Source of the DNA: an uncultured Lachnospiraceae bacterium
GTDB lineage: Bacteria; Bacillota; Clostridia; Lachnospirales; Lachnospiraceae
Reading direction: 5' to 3'
DNA length: 64,000 nucleotides
NCBI GenBank assembly: GCA_947632515.1
Contig: CANRPO010000013.1
Location: 1-64,000 of the forward strand
Both the position numbers and the translations under genes were made by a program. Shown one piece after another: positions 1-8,297 of this stretch (position 1 is its first letter; every line of letters begins with the position of its first letter). Under the pieces are notes generated by a model, which did no database searches, was not told where the DNA came from, and worked only from the letters and a program-made list of their open reading frames with translations.

Positions 1-2
1 CA

Positions 3-233
3 ATCCACAGCATCTTAAACAGCATACCCGAAACCATAGAATTGGTAAAGAGTGGGTATGACTCTATAATACGAGGAGGGGATATAATAACCTTGCAATT
101 ATTTTCAAGAATGCGAGATCAGAATTGAAAAATTAGCGCATCTACGGTTAGAGAATTATTAAAAAATAGATTCGAAGACGCAGTTCCATTGTTATCGGTA
201 TTTAGCAGAAAAAGGATAGAGAGACAGTTATGA
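3..233 (+). pseudogene. 3' end of an unidentified gene with an in-frame TGA
   Basis: One frame is open from the left edge to a TGA at 231-233 except for a single internal TGA at 126-128. The final stop overlaps the ATG of the next glycosyltransferase (ATGA), the usual sign of a translationally coupled operon gene, so this frame was probably coding. The part after the internal stop reads ISASTVRELL..., faintly like the tail of nucleotidyltransferases of the citrate-lyase-ligase type, but I do not claim a family. Either the gene is broken or the base is a sequencing error. Confidence 0.4.
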
Positions 234-1483
234 AAAAAGTACTTTGGTTATGTAATACCATGTTGCCCGAACTGTTTGGCAGATTTAGGGTTTATAATGT
301 GAAAGAAGGTTGGCTGATTGGAATATCTCAGGAACTCAGAAAAAGAGATGATATAGAGTTACATTATGCCTGTCCGCAGGTAAATGAAAAACGTATTGTA
401 AATATTAAGAAAGATTCTATTTATTTCCATTGTTTTTATAAAAAATATGACAACCCGTATACTGTGGAAGAGGATGCCAAAAATCAGATAAAAAAAATAA
501 TTAATACGGTGCAACCTGATATTATTCATATTTTTGGCACGGAAATGTCACATACGATTGAATGTGTGGAAAGTGTGAAAGCGAAAGAGAAAATTGTTAT
601 TTCAATACAAGGTTTGGTATCAGAATACGCAAAATATTACTTAAATGGTATTCCGCGTAGCGCATATTTGAATGGTTGCATTTACAATGGAAAGTATCAG
701 ACAATTTGGGGACAGTATAAAGAGTTTTGTAAACGTGCAGAAAATGAAATCCGAGCAATTAAGAATGTAAAACATGTGATAGGGAGAACCAACTGGGATA
801 AAGCATGCACTAATACTATCAATAGTAATTGTATGTATCACTATTGCAGTGAAACGTTAAGAGATTGCTTTTATGGTAAGAACTGGGATATCCAAAAAAT
901 AGATCGGTATTCTATTTTTGTCAGTCAGGGCGATTATCCGATTAAGGGACTGCATACATTGCTTTATGCAATGCCATATATTCTAAACCGATTCCCTGAC
1001 ACGAATTTATATATTGCTGGTGATGATTCTTTTTTAAACAATACGGCATATGGAAAATATATTAAAAAATTGATTGGGAAACAGAAGCTAGATAAGGCGG
1101 TTCACTTCTTGGGATTCATTAGAGCGGAAGATATGTGTGACAGGATGCAGAAATCTCATGTGATGGTTTTGCCATCCAACTGTGAAAATTCACCGAATTC
1201 TGTTGGAGAGGCGATGCTTGTTGGACTACCGATTGTTGCTGCTGATGTTGGCGGGGTATCCAGTATTGCGCATCATGGGTGGGATGCGATACTGTTTGAT
1301 TCTTGTGATGTGAAAAAGTTAGCAAAGTATGTGTGCGCCATTTTCAATAATGATCGGTTTGCACAAAGGTTATCGAAAAATGGGAATTTGACGGCAGTAA
1401 AATTATATGACCCTCAAAAAAATGTGGAGCGACTTATAGAAATATACAGGGAAATCAATGAGAAAAGATGTAAAAATGAATAA
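230..1483 (+). CDS. Glycosyltransferase family 4 (GT-B)
   Basis: A 417-residue cytosolic GT-B enzyme that would add a sugar to a lipid-linked glycan from an NDP-sugar donor. The C-terminal Glycos_transf_1 half starts near residue 225 (FVSQGDYPIKGLHTLL) and contains the donor-site motif ENSPNSVGEAM near 318 and the glycine turn ADVGGV. The start overlaps the stop of the upstream frame. It is one of only two intact proteins in this locus without the added Rossmann-like module. The sugar and linkage cannot be read from sequence. Confidence 0.85.
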   Translation: MKKVLWLCNTMLPELFGRFRVYNVKEGWLIGISQELRKRDDIELHYACPQVNEKRIVNIKKDSIYFHCFYKKYDNPYTVEEDAKNQIKKIINTVQPDIIHIFGTEMSHTIECVESVKAKEKIVISIQGLVSEYAKYYLNGIPRSAYLNGCIYNGKYQTIWGQYKEFCKRAENEIRAIKNVKHVIGRTNWDKACTNTINSNCMYHYCSETLRDCFYGKNWDIQKIDRYSIFVSQGDYPIKGLHTLLYAMPYILNRFPDTNLYIAGDDSFLNNTAYGKYIKKLIGKQKLDKAVHFLGFIRAEDMCDRMQKSHVMVLPSNCENSPNSVGEAMLVGLPIVAADVGGVSSIAHHGWDAILFDSCDVKKLAKYVCAIFNNDRFAQRLSKNGNLTAVKLYDPQKNVERLIEIYREINEKRCKNE

Positions 1484-1518
1484 ATGGAAAGTATTACGGG
1501 GAAATAGAAATATTTAAA

Positions 1519-1683
1519 ATGCGGATTTATTTTATTTGTCTCCTAAACATTATGGATAAGAAAATAAAGATAAATAATATACTATATATGAGAATTTTTA
1601 GTATATATGATCCCAGAGGGCGTTTGAGTGATAGGCGTGTTATATCTAATTTTATTGTACAAGTGCTAATAGGAGGAGTATAA
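1519..1683 (+). pseudogene. Remnant of an SDR nucleotide-sugar enzyme (UDP-glucuronate decarboxylase-like)
   Basis: A short open frame in the gap between two glycan genes ends RIFSIYDPRGRLSDRRVISN followed by FIVQVLIGG. This closely follows the conserved RIFNTYGPRM..DGRVVSNFIVQALRG block of UDP-glucuronate decarboxylases and related dehydratases. The N-terminal NAD-binding part and everything after the block are missing, so it is a decayed fragment. The frame stops one base before the start of the next gene. It is the only trace of nucleotide-sugar synthesis in the AT-rich part. Confidence 0.45.
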
Positions 1684-1684
1684 A

Positions 1685-2161
1685 ATGAAAAAATTAACAC
1701 TTTCAATATTATCGACATTGGTAGGTGCTGCAGCCGCAGCTGCAACGATTAAAAAAGTTACCGATAAAAAAACAGACGTACAACGAAAGATGTCAGAAAA
1801 GCATTTGGCGTTGTTCATGCTGATGAACCAGTGGGTAGCAGTAAAGCAGGAAGGGAAAAATTTGGCAGATTATTTCGTGAAAAGGGGATATAAGATCATA
1901 GCGATTTATGGAATGAGCTATGTGGGGGAACGTCTTTTGGAGGAATTAAGAGGTAGTGATATCCAAATAAAGTACGGTATTGACCAAAGGGCAGGTGCAA
2001 TTTATTCAGATATTGAAGTTGTAACCATGGAGGATGAGTTGACGTCAGTAGATGCGATCGTAGTTACGCCTGTCTTTTTCTATGATGAAATTGAAGAGAA
2101 ACTGTCAAAGAAAACAGATTGTCCAATTCTCTCGATAGAGGATATTTTATATGAAGTGTAG
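1685..2161 (+). CDS. Stand-alone Rossmann-like module with hydrophobic N-terminus
   Basis: A 158-residue protein with a strong AGGAGG site before its ATG. Residues 6-22 are an Ala/Leu-rich hydrophobic stretch that could be a membrane anchor. Residues 35-70 are helical. From about 70 there is an alpha/beta nucleotide-binding-like module: IIAIYGMSYVGERLLEEL, then YGIDQ, then AIVVTP, ending SIEDIL. The same module, even its lead-in helix ending in GYK, recurs at the C-terminus of the GT2 at 8294. No catalytic domain is present. Function unknown; a scaffold or regulatory role is only inference. Confidence 0.75.
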   Translation: MKKLTLSILSTLVGAAAAAATIKKVTDKKTDVQRKMSEKHLALFMLMNQWVAVKQEGKNLADYFVKRGYKIIAIYGMSYVGERLLEELRGSDIQIKYGIDQRAGAIYSDIEVVTMEDELTSVDAIVVTPVFFYDEIEEKLSKKTDCPILSIEDILYEV

Positions 2162-2187
2162 AGCGTATTGATGGAGTGAGAGAAAAA

Positions 2188-3195
2188 ATGTTTTCAAATT
2201 TTGTGTCATTAGGTGGTTCTTGTTATACAGCGTCCTCTATGTCAAAATATGGACTGCGAAGTTGGTCTGGACCGTTTGATTGGTTGGTGAGTAATGATTT
2301 TGAATGGATATTGCATTATTTAGAAAATGATTTTGCAGATTTTTTACTTAGAGAGAATTTGGATCGTTGGAACGGATATGCCGGGAAATTTAGGGATAAG
2401 AAAAGCGGTTTTATTTTTCAGCATGACGAGGAATATCCATTTGAGGAGGAGTATGATAAACTGAGATTGAAATATCAAAAGAGAATTAATAAATTTCTGG
2501 AAGAAATAAAGAAACCTACATGTTTTTTACGTTTCACAGCAGATGCGCATGAAATGGAGTATATATCGAATAATTCTAATTATATTAAGGGAGTTATAAA
2601 GAGTAAGAACGAACACAATGAGATCGTTTTCCTGGTAAGGGATACGATAGAATATTCAGAAACGATTTCATTTAGACATTACATATTGTCAATCAAACAT
2701 GCTGGAAAAAATGCGCCTACCCGAGAAGAGCTTAGGAATGCATTTGACGGATCTGATGCATTCTTGGAATATTGTGCCTCTAATTATAATTCGTTGGAAC
2801 TTATGCGGAATATAATATTTGACCATAAAAAAGAGGAACGATTTCGACAAGATCAGGCCAGATATCATACATTGATAAAACTCTTAGAATTTGATTTTTC
2901 ACAAATTCAGTTTCCGGAAGAAATTATCATATATGGTGCGGGTAATATTGGTAAGTATTTATATCAGAAAGTGAAAGGGAAATGCAGAATAAGGTGTTTT
3001 GTTGATCAAGAGAAGGATGGAGTAATTGACGGAATACCCATAATGAAGTTGGAGGAGATTGATGCTGATGAAAATATAAATGTTGTTGTCACGCCTACAT
3101 ATGATTTCGCAAACATTTTTGAGAAAGTGAAGGCACACTGTAGTAAAGCAGTTGTGGATTCATTAGATGATATATTGGATATGCTTGAGTTTTAA
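2188..3195 (+). CDS. DUF1796 putative cysteine peptidase-like protein with C-terminal Rossmann module
   Basis: The N-terminal part (about residues 1-210) has the DUF1796 signature: SLGGSCYTA followed by SWSGPFDWL and an aspartate-rich run, a family predicted to be papain-like and often found in polysaccharide loci. Residues 240-335 form the locus-typical module (IIIYGAGNIGKYLYQK, CFVDQ, VVVTPTYDF, SLDDIL). The ORF track starts at a GTG at 2176; I chose ATG 2188, which has GGAG 11 nt upstream. Whether it acts as peptidase, transferase or neither is unknown. Confidence 0.7.
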   Translation: MFSNFVSLGGSCYTASSMSKYGLRSWSGPFDWLVSNDFEWILHYLENDFADFLLRENLDRWNGYAGKFRDKKSGFIFQHDEEYPFEEEYDKLRLKYQKRINKFLEEIKKPTCFLRFTADAHEMEYISNNSNYIKGVIKSKNEHNEIVFLVRDTIEYSETISFRHYILSIKHAGKNAPTREELRNAFDGSDAFLEYCASNYNSLELMRNIIFDHKKEERFRQDQARYHTLIKLLEFDFSQIQFPEEIIIYGAGNIGKYLYQKVKGKCRIRCFVDQEKDGVIDGIPIMKLEEIDADENINVVVTPTYDFANIFEKVKAHCSKAVVDSLDDILDMLEF

Positions 3196-3262
3196 TTGCA
3201 TTCATTGATATACTGGAATTTACAAATGCAAATATGTCAAAAGGAATAGGGAATTGGTATTT

Positions 3263-4450
3263 ATGAATCAGATAAAGCCCAAGATAACAGTTATCACTGT
3301 TTGTAAGAACAGCGATCGTACAATAGAGCAAACAATACAAAGTGTCATAACACAGAATTATTCTGATTTAGAATATATTGTTGTGGATGGTCGTTCTACA
3401 GATAAAACAGTGGATATAATTCACAAATATGAAAAGTATATTTCGTGTTGGTCAAGTGAATCGGATACTGGAATATATGATGCGATGAACAAAGGGATTA
3501 AAATGGCGACGGGAGATTATGTCGCTTTCCTGAATAGTGACGATTGGTATAATGAAGGAGCCATTCAGTATGTCGCTGAAGACATAATGAAATACGGGGC
3601 GGATGTTTCGTCTTTTAGTATGAATGTATATGACGGGGATGAGCAGTTAGAGTGGGGGGATGCTTTTTCGAAAGATATAAAAAATATCAGAATTGCCATG
3701 TGTCGCTGTCATCAAGCGATTTTTGCCAGGCGAGTGCTATTTGAAAAATATGGAGCGTTTAATGTAAAATATAAAGTTTCAGCAGATTATGACTGGTTAT
3801 TAAGATTGTATGATAATGGCGTAGACATCCGTTACGACAGCTATGCCATAGTGAATTATCGGTTGGGCGGTGTTTCTGACTACCGAGATATTGAAATGAG
3901 AAGAGAGGCGCAGGCTATTGCTACACTGGCATTAAATAGATTACGGGAGGAGAGAAAGATACGAGAAAAAGAATATTGTTTTTGGCAAGATAAGATTGTG
4001 AACCATTATAATAAAGCAAGAACGGATAGTGCGATGAAACGGTTGATCGAGGAGCCAAAGGCGCCAAAAGATGTTGAGATGGTAAAGAACAATTTGGAAA
4101 AAGAAGTATTAAGAGAAAACAGATATTCCATTTTTGGATGTGGAAATTTTGGCGTAGAATGCTTTAGGTTATTGCGGCTATTAGGTTATCAGGCGGATTG
4201 CTTTTGGGATAATGATCAGAAAAAATGGGGAACATTCTGGGAAGGAATTGTTGTAAGACCACCATATGAGATAGAAAAAGGGAAATCAAAAATAATTATT
4301 TCTACAGAAAAGTATTTTGAAGAGATCGGTAAGCAGATGCAGAAGATGGGATTGGAAGATAAAATTGACTATTTGGATTATAATATAATTCGTAAAAGGA
4401 TTGGGGAAATTATGGAAACGGCCATGATGTCTGATGAGTATGATGAATAG
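3263..4450 (+). CDS. Glycosyltransferase family 2 with C-terminal Rossmann module
   Basis: The GT-A domain occupies about residues 5-220: ITVITVCKNSDRTIEQTI at the start, the nucleotide-binding VVDGRSTD, and the metal-binding region FLNSDDWYN. This resembles WcaA/colanic-acid-type transferases. After a helical linker, residues 290-385 carry the module (YSIFGCGNFGVECFRLLRLLG, FWDND, KIIISTE). ATG 3263 is preferred over the TTG at 3254. The 3' end overlaps the next gene by 17 nt, implying coupled translation. Confidence 0.85.
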   Translation: MNQIKPKITVITVCKNSDRTIEQTIQSVITQNYSDLEYIVVDGRSTDKTVDIIHKYEKYISCWSSESDTGIYDAMNKGIKMATGDYVAFLNSDDWYNEGAIQYVAEDIMKYGADVSSFSMNVYDGDEQLEWGDAFSKDIKNIRIAMCRCHQAIFARRVLFEKYGAFNVKYKVSADYDWLLRLYDNGVDIRYDSYAIVNYRLGGVSDYRDIEMRREAQAIATLALNRLREERKIREKEYCFWQDKIVNHYNKARTDSAMKRLIEEPKAPKDVEMVKNNLEKEVLRENRYSIFGCGNFGVECFRLLRLLGYQADCFWDNDQKKWGTFWEGIVVRPPYEIEKGKSKIIISTEKYFEEIGKQMQKMGLEDKIDYLDYNIIRKRIGEIMETAMMSDEYDE

Positions 4451-5870
4451 AGAAAAAATAGTAATTTTTGGCGTTGGAAGAAAGTATCGATATATCAGAG
4501 AAAAATATATTGATTTCCTGCAGAAATATGATATAGTTGCATATTTGGATAATAATGAGGATTTATGGGAAACCCCGCTTGATAATAGCATTATTATGCC
4601 CCCCAGGTTTATACAAAAAACAGAGTATGAAAAAGTGATACTTATGGCAGATTATGTAAAAGACATGAAAAAACAATTGCTTGGGTTGGGCGTGCCGAAA
4701 GATAAGATCGCGTTATGGGATGAATTTTTTTGTAAGGCTCAGCAGGGAGAGTTTTTTACATATGGGCAGATTCCATTCCATCTTTCAGCAAAAAAGCGCA
4801 TGCTGTTGATTTCTGTAGAACTTGCCTATAATGGGGGAACGATGGCTATTGTAAATGCGGCTATTGCATTAAAATTACAGGGCTATGACGTTACGATTTG
4901 TGCTGCCGGCGGAAATGATAAACTGATAGAGGAAATCGTTAGCCATAATATTCGGATCGTAATTGTGCCTGCTATTAATTATCCGGAAGAAATGGAATTA
5001 AATTGGGTTCGCCAATTTGACATTGTCATAGTAAATGTATTTCAGATGATCCGATGTGCCTGTGAGATCAGTTGTATTAAGCCTGTTATCTGGTGGATAC
5101 ATGAGTGCAGTCATGAACAAGTTGAAATTTATGCAAGGATCAGAGATAATTATTCCGAATATGATAATCTTGCAGCCATGAGGAATATAAGGATAGTGGC
5201 TGTAAGTGCTATTGCAGCAAAAAATTTTAATTTTTTTTATAAAGACAGAATTAAAGAAATTCTACCATACGGAGTATTGGATCTCTATTCCGATCGTAAT
5301 AATGATGTACATGGCAAGTGTGTTTTTGCAATAATTGGATCTGTATTGCCGAGAAAAGCCCAATCGGTTTTTTTAGATGCGGTGGCTATGTTGGCTAAGG
5401 AAGAAAAGGAAAATACAGAATTTTGGATTGTTGGGAACTGTGGAGAAGATCCATATTCTGTTGAAGTGCGTGAAAAATCAGAAAAAATGCCAGAAGTGAA
5501 AATGTTAGGGGAACTGGACAGGGAACATGTGCAGGAGAAGTATGCCCAAATATCTGTGGTAGTCTGTGCGTCGCTGGAGGAGACAATGTCTATGGCAATT
5601 ACTGAGGCGATGATGAATGAAAAGGTCTGTATTACTACAGATGCAACAGGAATGGCAGATTATATAGAAGATGGAGTAAACGGATTTATTTGTCATGCAG
5701 GCGATACAGAGAGTTTATATGAAAAAATGAAATGGGTATTAAATCATAAAGAACAGTGGAAAGAGGTCGAGAGAAACGCAAGAGATACTTATGAAAAATA
5801 TTTTACGTTGGATAAATTTGGGCAGCGATTGCAGAAGGTGATCGGGTCTGTCTTGGAAATGGAGCTATGA
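4434..5870 (+). CDS. Glycosyltransferase family 4 with N-terminal Rossmann module
   Basis: A 478-residue protein in which the extra module comes first (residues 6-105: KIVIFGVGRKYRYIREKY, AYLDNNE, KVILMADYV). A GT-B glycosyltransferase follows: the acceptor-side motif ELAYNGGTMAIVNAA near 125, and the donor-site motif EETMSMAITEAMM with GMADYIEDGVNGF near 400. Two further in-frame ATG codons lie within 10 nt of the start, so the exact start is uncertain. The upstream gene overlaps by 17 nt. Confidence 0.85.
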   Translation: MSMMNREKIVIFGVGRKYRYIREKYIDFLQKYDIVAYLDNNEDLWETPLDNSIIMPPRFIQKTEYEKVILMADYVKDMKKQLLGLGVPKDKIALWDEFFCKAQQGEFFTYGQIPFHLSAKKRMLLISVELAYNGGTMAIVNAAIALKLQGYDVTICAAGGNDKLIEEIVSHNIRIVIVPAINYPEEMELNWVRQFDIVIVNVFQMIRCACEISCIKPVIWWIHECSHEQVEIYARIRDNYSEYDNLAAMRNIRIVAVSAIAAKNFNFFYKDRIKEILPYGVLDLYSDRNNDVHGKCVFAIIGSVLPRKAQSVFLDAVAMLAKEEKENTEFWIVGNCGEDPYSVEVREKSEKMPEVKMLGELDREHVQEKYAQISVVVCASLEETMSMAITEAMMNEKVCITTDATGMADYIEDGVNGFICHAGDTESLYEKMKWVLNHKEQWKEVERNARDTYEKYFTLDKFGQRLQKVIGSVLEMEL

Positions 5871-5929
5871 CAAAAAGCAAGCAGAGGTATTAGGATAATA
5901 CGGATCAGGACACTGGAGAAAGAAGATCG

Positions 5930-7159
5930 ATGAAAAATGTTTATGATGTCCTAAAAGAAAATAACTTGGTTTACATACTATCGGAAGAATATTCAAAAAA
6001 GGAATATTCATATTCTGCTTTTGAATCCACAGTAATTGTAGTAAACTTGTATTATCCAGATCGCTTGAAAGCTTATTTTGCATATTTGGATCAGATTCCA
6101 TGTGAAATAAATGTATATATTATATCATCCAATCCATTGGCGGAGAAAGAAATAAAGAATTATGTCAGTAACAAAAATAATTTTCATTATATTAGGAAAG
6201 AAAACAGAGGTCGGGATGTCAGCGCATTATTGGTAACTGCAAGAGATATCATATTAAAATATAAGTATATCTGCTTTGTTCATGATAAAAAACCTAATTT
6301 TGATCATTTGTCAGAGGATATTAGTTTTTGGAATCGAAATCTATGGGACAATTCATTAAAATCAGAGCAGTATATCCATAATGTGTTGGAGATTTTTGAA
6401 AAACATGATGATATTGGACTTCTTGTGCCGCCGAAACCAATCGGACGGTATATGTCTGAATGGTATTCGAACGCATGGTATGAAAACTTCGAAATAGTAC
6501 AGCAACTCTGCAAAGAGTTTGATCTTAAATGCGATTTGGATCCTCGAAAACCGGTTATTACGCTTGGAACTGTTTTTTGGGGGCGGACACAGATATTTTG
6601 GAAAATTTTAGCAAGAAAGTGGAGATACGAGGATTTTGCGGACGAGCCGATGCCGATAGATGGAACTATCAGTCATGGATTGGAGCGTATTCTGGCATAT
6701 GCGGCACAGGATGCAGGCTTTAATACAGGTATAGTAATGTGTGATAGTTATGCAGGAACATTATATGGGAAAGTGCAGGATATGATGCAACGTACATATC
6801 AATGTCTGCAGGAAAATTTCCAGATTGGACAGATGGATCAGTTGGTGAATTATAAAAGGCAAAAGGAGCAGATAGTGGAGGCTTTTAAAAGGAATCAATC
6901 GGTGTATTTATATGGCGCCGGCCATTACGGAAGTCGGTTCCTTAAAATAATGCATTTATGGGGGTATCAGCCAAAAGGTTTCTTGGTGTCAGACGGATAC
7001 AGAAAAATGGATTTTATTGAGGAATATCCTGTGTGGGAGCTTGGAGAATTGCAGGATTCAAATGTTGTGATCGCTATTACGGCAAGCTATGAAAAACATT
7101 ATGAGATGGAGAGCAATTTGAAAGAATATGGCATAACAAACTATTTTTTCGCTTGTTAA
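5930..7159 (+). CDS. Rhamnan synthesis F (RgpF)-like protein with C-terminal Rossmann module
   Basis: A 409-residue protein. Residues 20-310 follow the rhamnan synthesis protein F pattern: VVNLYYPDRLKAY, RKENRGRDVSALL, a KYKYICFVHDKK block and TLGTVFWGR. This family is linked to rhamnose-containing wall and O-antigen glycans. Residues 322-409 carry the module (VYLYGAGHYGSRFLKIMHLW, VVIAITASYEKH). A GGAGAAAG site precedes the ATG. Rhamnose as the actual sugar is inferred from the family only, since no rml genes are in the window. Confidence 0.8.
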   Translation: MKNVYDVLKENNLVYILSEEYSKKEYSYSAFESTVIVVNLYYPDRLKAYFAYLDQIPCEINVYIISSNPLAEKEIKNYVSNKNNFHYIRKENRGRDVSALLVTARDIILKYKYICFVHDKKPNFDHLSEDISFWNRNLWDNSLKSEQYIHNVLEIFEKHDDIGLLVPPKPIGRYMSEWYSNAWYENFEIVQQLCKEFDLKCDLDPRKPVITLGTVFWGRTQIFWKILARKWRYEDFADEPMPIDGTISHGLERILAYAAQDAGFNTGIVMCDSYAGTLYGKVQDMMQRTYQCLQENFQIGQMDQLVNYKRQKEQIVEAFKRNQSVYLYGAGHYGSRFLKIMHLWGYQPKGFLVSDGYRKMDFIEEYPVWELGELQDSNVVIAITASYEKHYEMESNLKEYGITNYFFAC

Positions 7160-7208
7160 AACGCCATATCGGTTGCGGATAAGGTGGGATGATGGGGAAA
7201 TTAGAGCA

Positions 7209-8297
7209 ATGACATATTTATTTGCGCCAATAGCAGTGGATTTCAACCAAAATGAAAACAGCAATATCGCAGGAAAGATCAAGCTGTTGGGAGGAAATTC
7301 GGGGAATCTCGTATGGTTTGAGTCTGTTAGAAAAACTATAAAATATGATTTTATGGGTCAACAATTATCTGATGATATGAAGACGTCCAATATTGTATTC
7401 CCGATGGCCAATCAAATTAATGTACGAGACAGCGTTTTAGAGTTTTATGCCCTGCACACAAAAAATTATGATGGCAGGATAACCATGATCGGTCTTGGGG
7501 CACAGTTGACGAAGGAATTAAATACCCCTAAAAAACTTGTAGCAGCATTACCACAAAAACGGAAACATGCCTTGAAAGAACTTAGTTCCCGTACGGAAAC
7601 TATCGGAGTAAGGGGAAGTATTACTGCTGAATGTTTGGATCTGATGGGAATAACAAATTATAGAGTTATAGGCTGTCCGTCATTTTATATGAAATGCGAT
7701 ACGAAAGCTTATAGCAAAAAGGCATCAGCAGACAAGTTGTGTGTGAGCTGGGGGTCTGTCGATTATGTCAGAGAACAGTATGTAAGAGAGTTCTTCAGAC
7801 GCAGTATTCCTCGTGGCGGGGAAGATATCCTGTTATTGCAGGCAATGGATGACTTCCCGCGGGTCTTATATGAAGATGCCCCTTTATTGGAGCGACATAT
7901 TAAGAGCCGTTATCCGGATATATGGGGGGGGGTCAACGCCGATGAAATAGCGTCTTATATAAAAACGCGCGGGTGTATGTTTTTTGATTGGGATTCATGG
8001 CAGGATTTTTTGAAAAGAGAACAATTTACATTATCTGTAGGATGTAGATTTCATGGGAATATGATGTCATATCTTGCAGGGATACCCGCATTGTGGATCG
8101 TACATGACAGCAGAACATATGAATTATGCGAGACTATGGCATTACCTTATATAACGCTTGAACAGGCTGTAAAGATGGAAAGTCGTGAGCAGTTTGCAGA
8201 GTGTTGCACATATGGAGAAAAATTTTATAGGAATCGTGAACGGATGCAGCAGATATATGAGAGGTTTTTAGACGAGAATGGAATTGAGCGCATATGA
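7209..8297 (+). CDS. Polysaccharide pyruvyl transferase family protein
   Basis: About 362 residues of a PF04230-type fold, which includes enzymes that put ketal pyruvate on glycans using phosphoenolpyruvate. Supporting segments are GLGAQLTKEL, an ETIGVRGSITAECL helix, GCPSFYM, and near the C-terminus the family's SVGCRFHGNMMSYLAG with DSRTYELCE. The ORF track begins at a TTG at 7173; ATG 7209 gives a better N-terminus (MTYLFAPIAV). It has no added Rossmann module. Its stop overlaps the next start (ATGA). Pyruvylation itself is inferred. Confidence 0.75.
   Translation: MTYLFAPIAVDFNQNENSNIAGKIKLLGGNSGNLVWFESVRKTIKYDFMGQQLSDDMKTSNIVFPMANQINVRDSVLEFYALHTKNYDGRITMIGLGAQLTKELNTPKKLVAALPQKRKHALKELSSRTETIGVRGSITAECLDLMGITNYRVIGCPSFYMKCDTKAYSKKASADKLCVSWGSVDYVREQYVREFFRRSIPRGGEDILLLQAMDDFPRVLYEDAPLLERHIKSRYPDIWGGVNADEIASYIKTRGCMFFDWDSWQDFLKREQFTLSVGCRFHGNMMSYLAGIPALWIVHDSRTYELCETMALPYITLEQAVKMESREQFAECCTYGEKFYRNRERMQQIYERFLDENGIERI

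Noticed and set aside
126-128. TGA as a selenocysteine codon
   Set aside because: No clear SECIS-like hairpin follows within the usual short distance, and no selenoprotein family is recognised.
1527-1745. 72-residue minus-strand ORF
   Set aside because: Antisense to the degraded SDR remnant and to the next gene; no ribosome binding site or motif.
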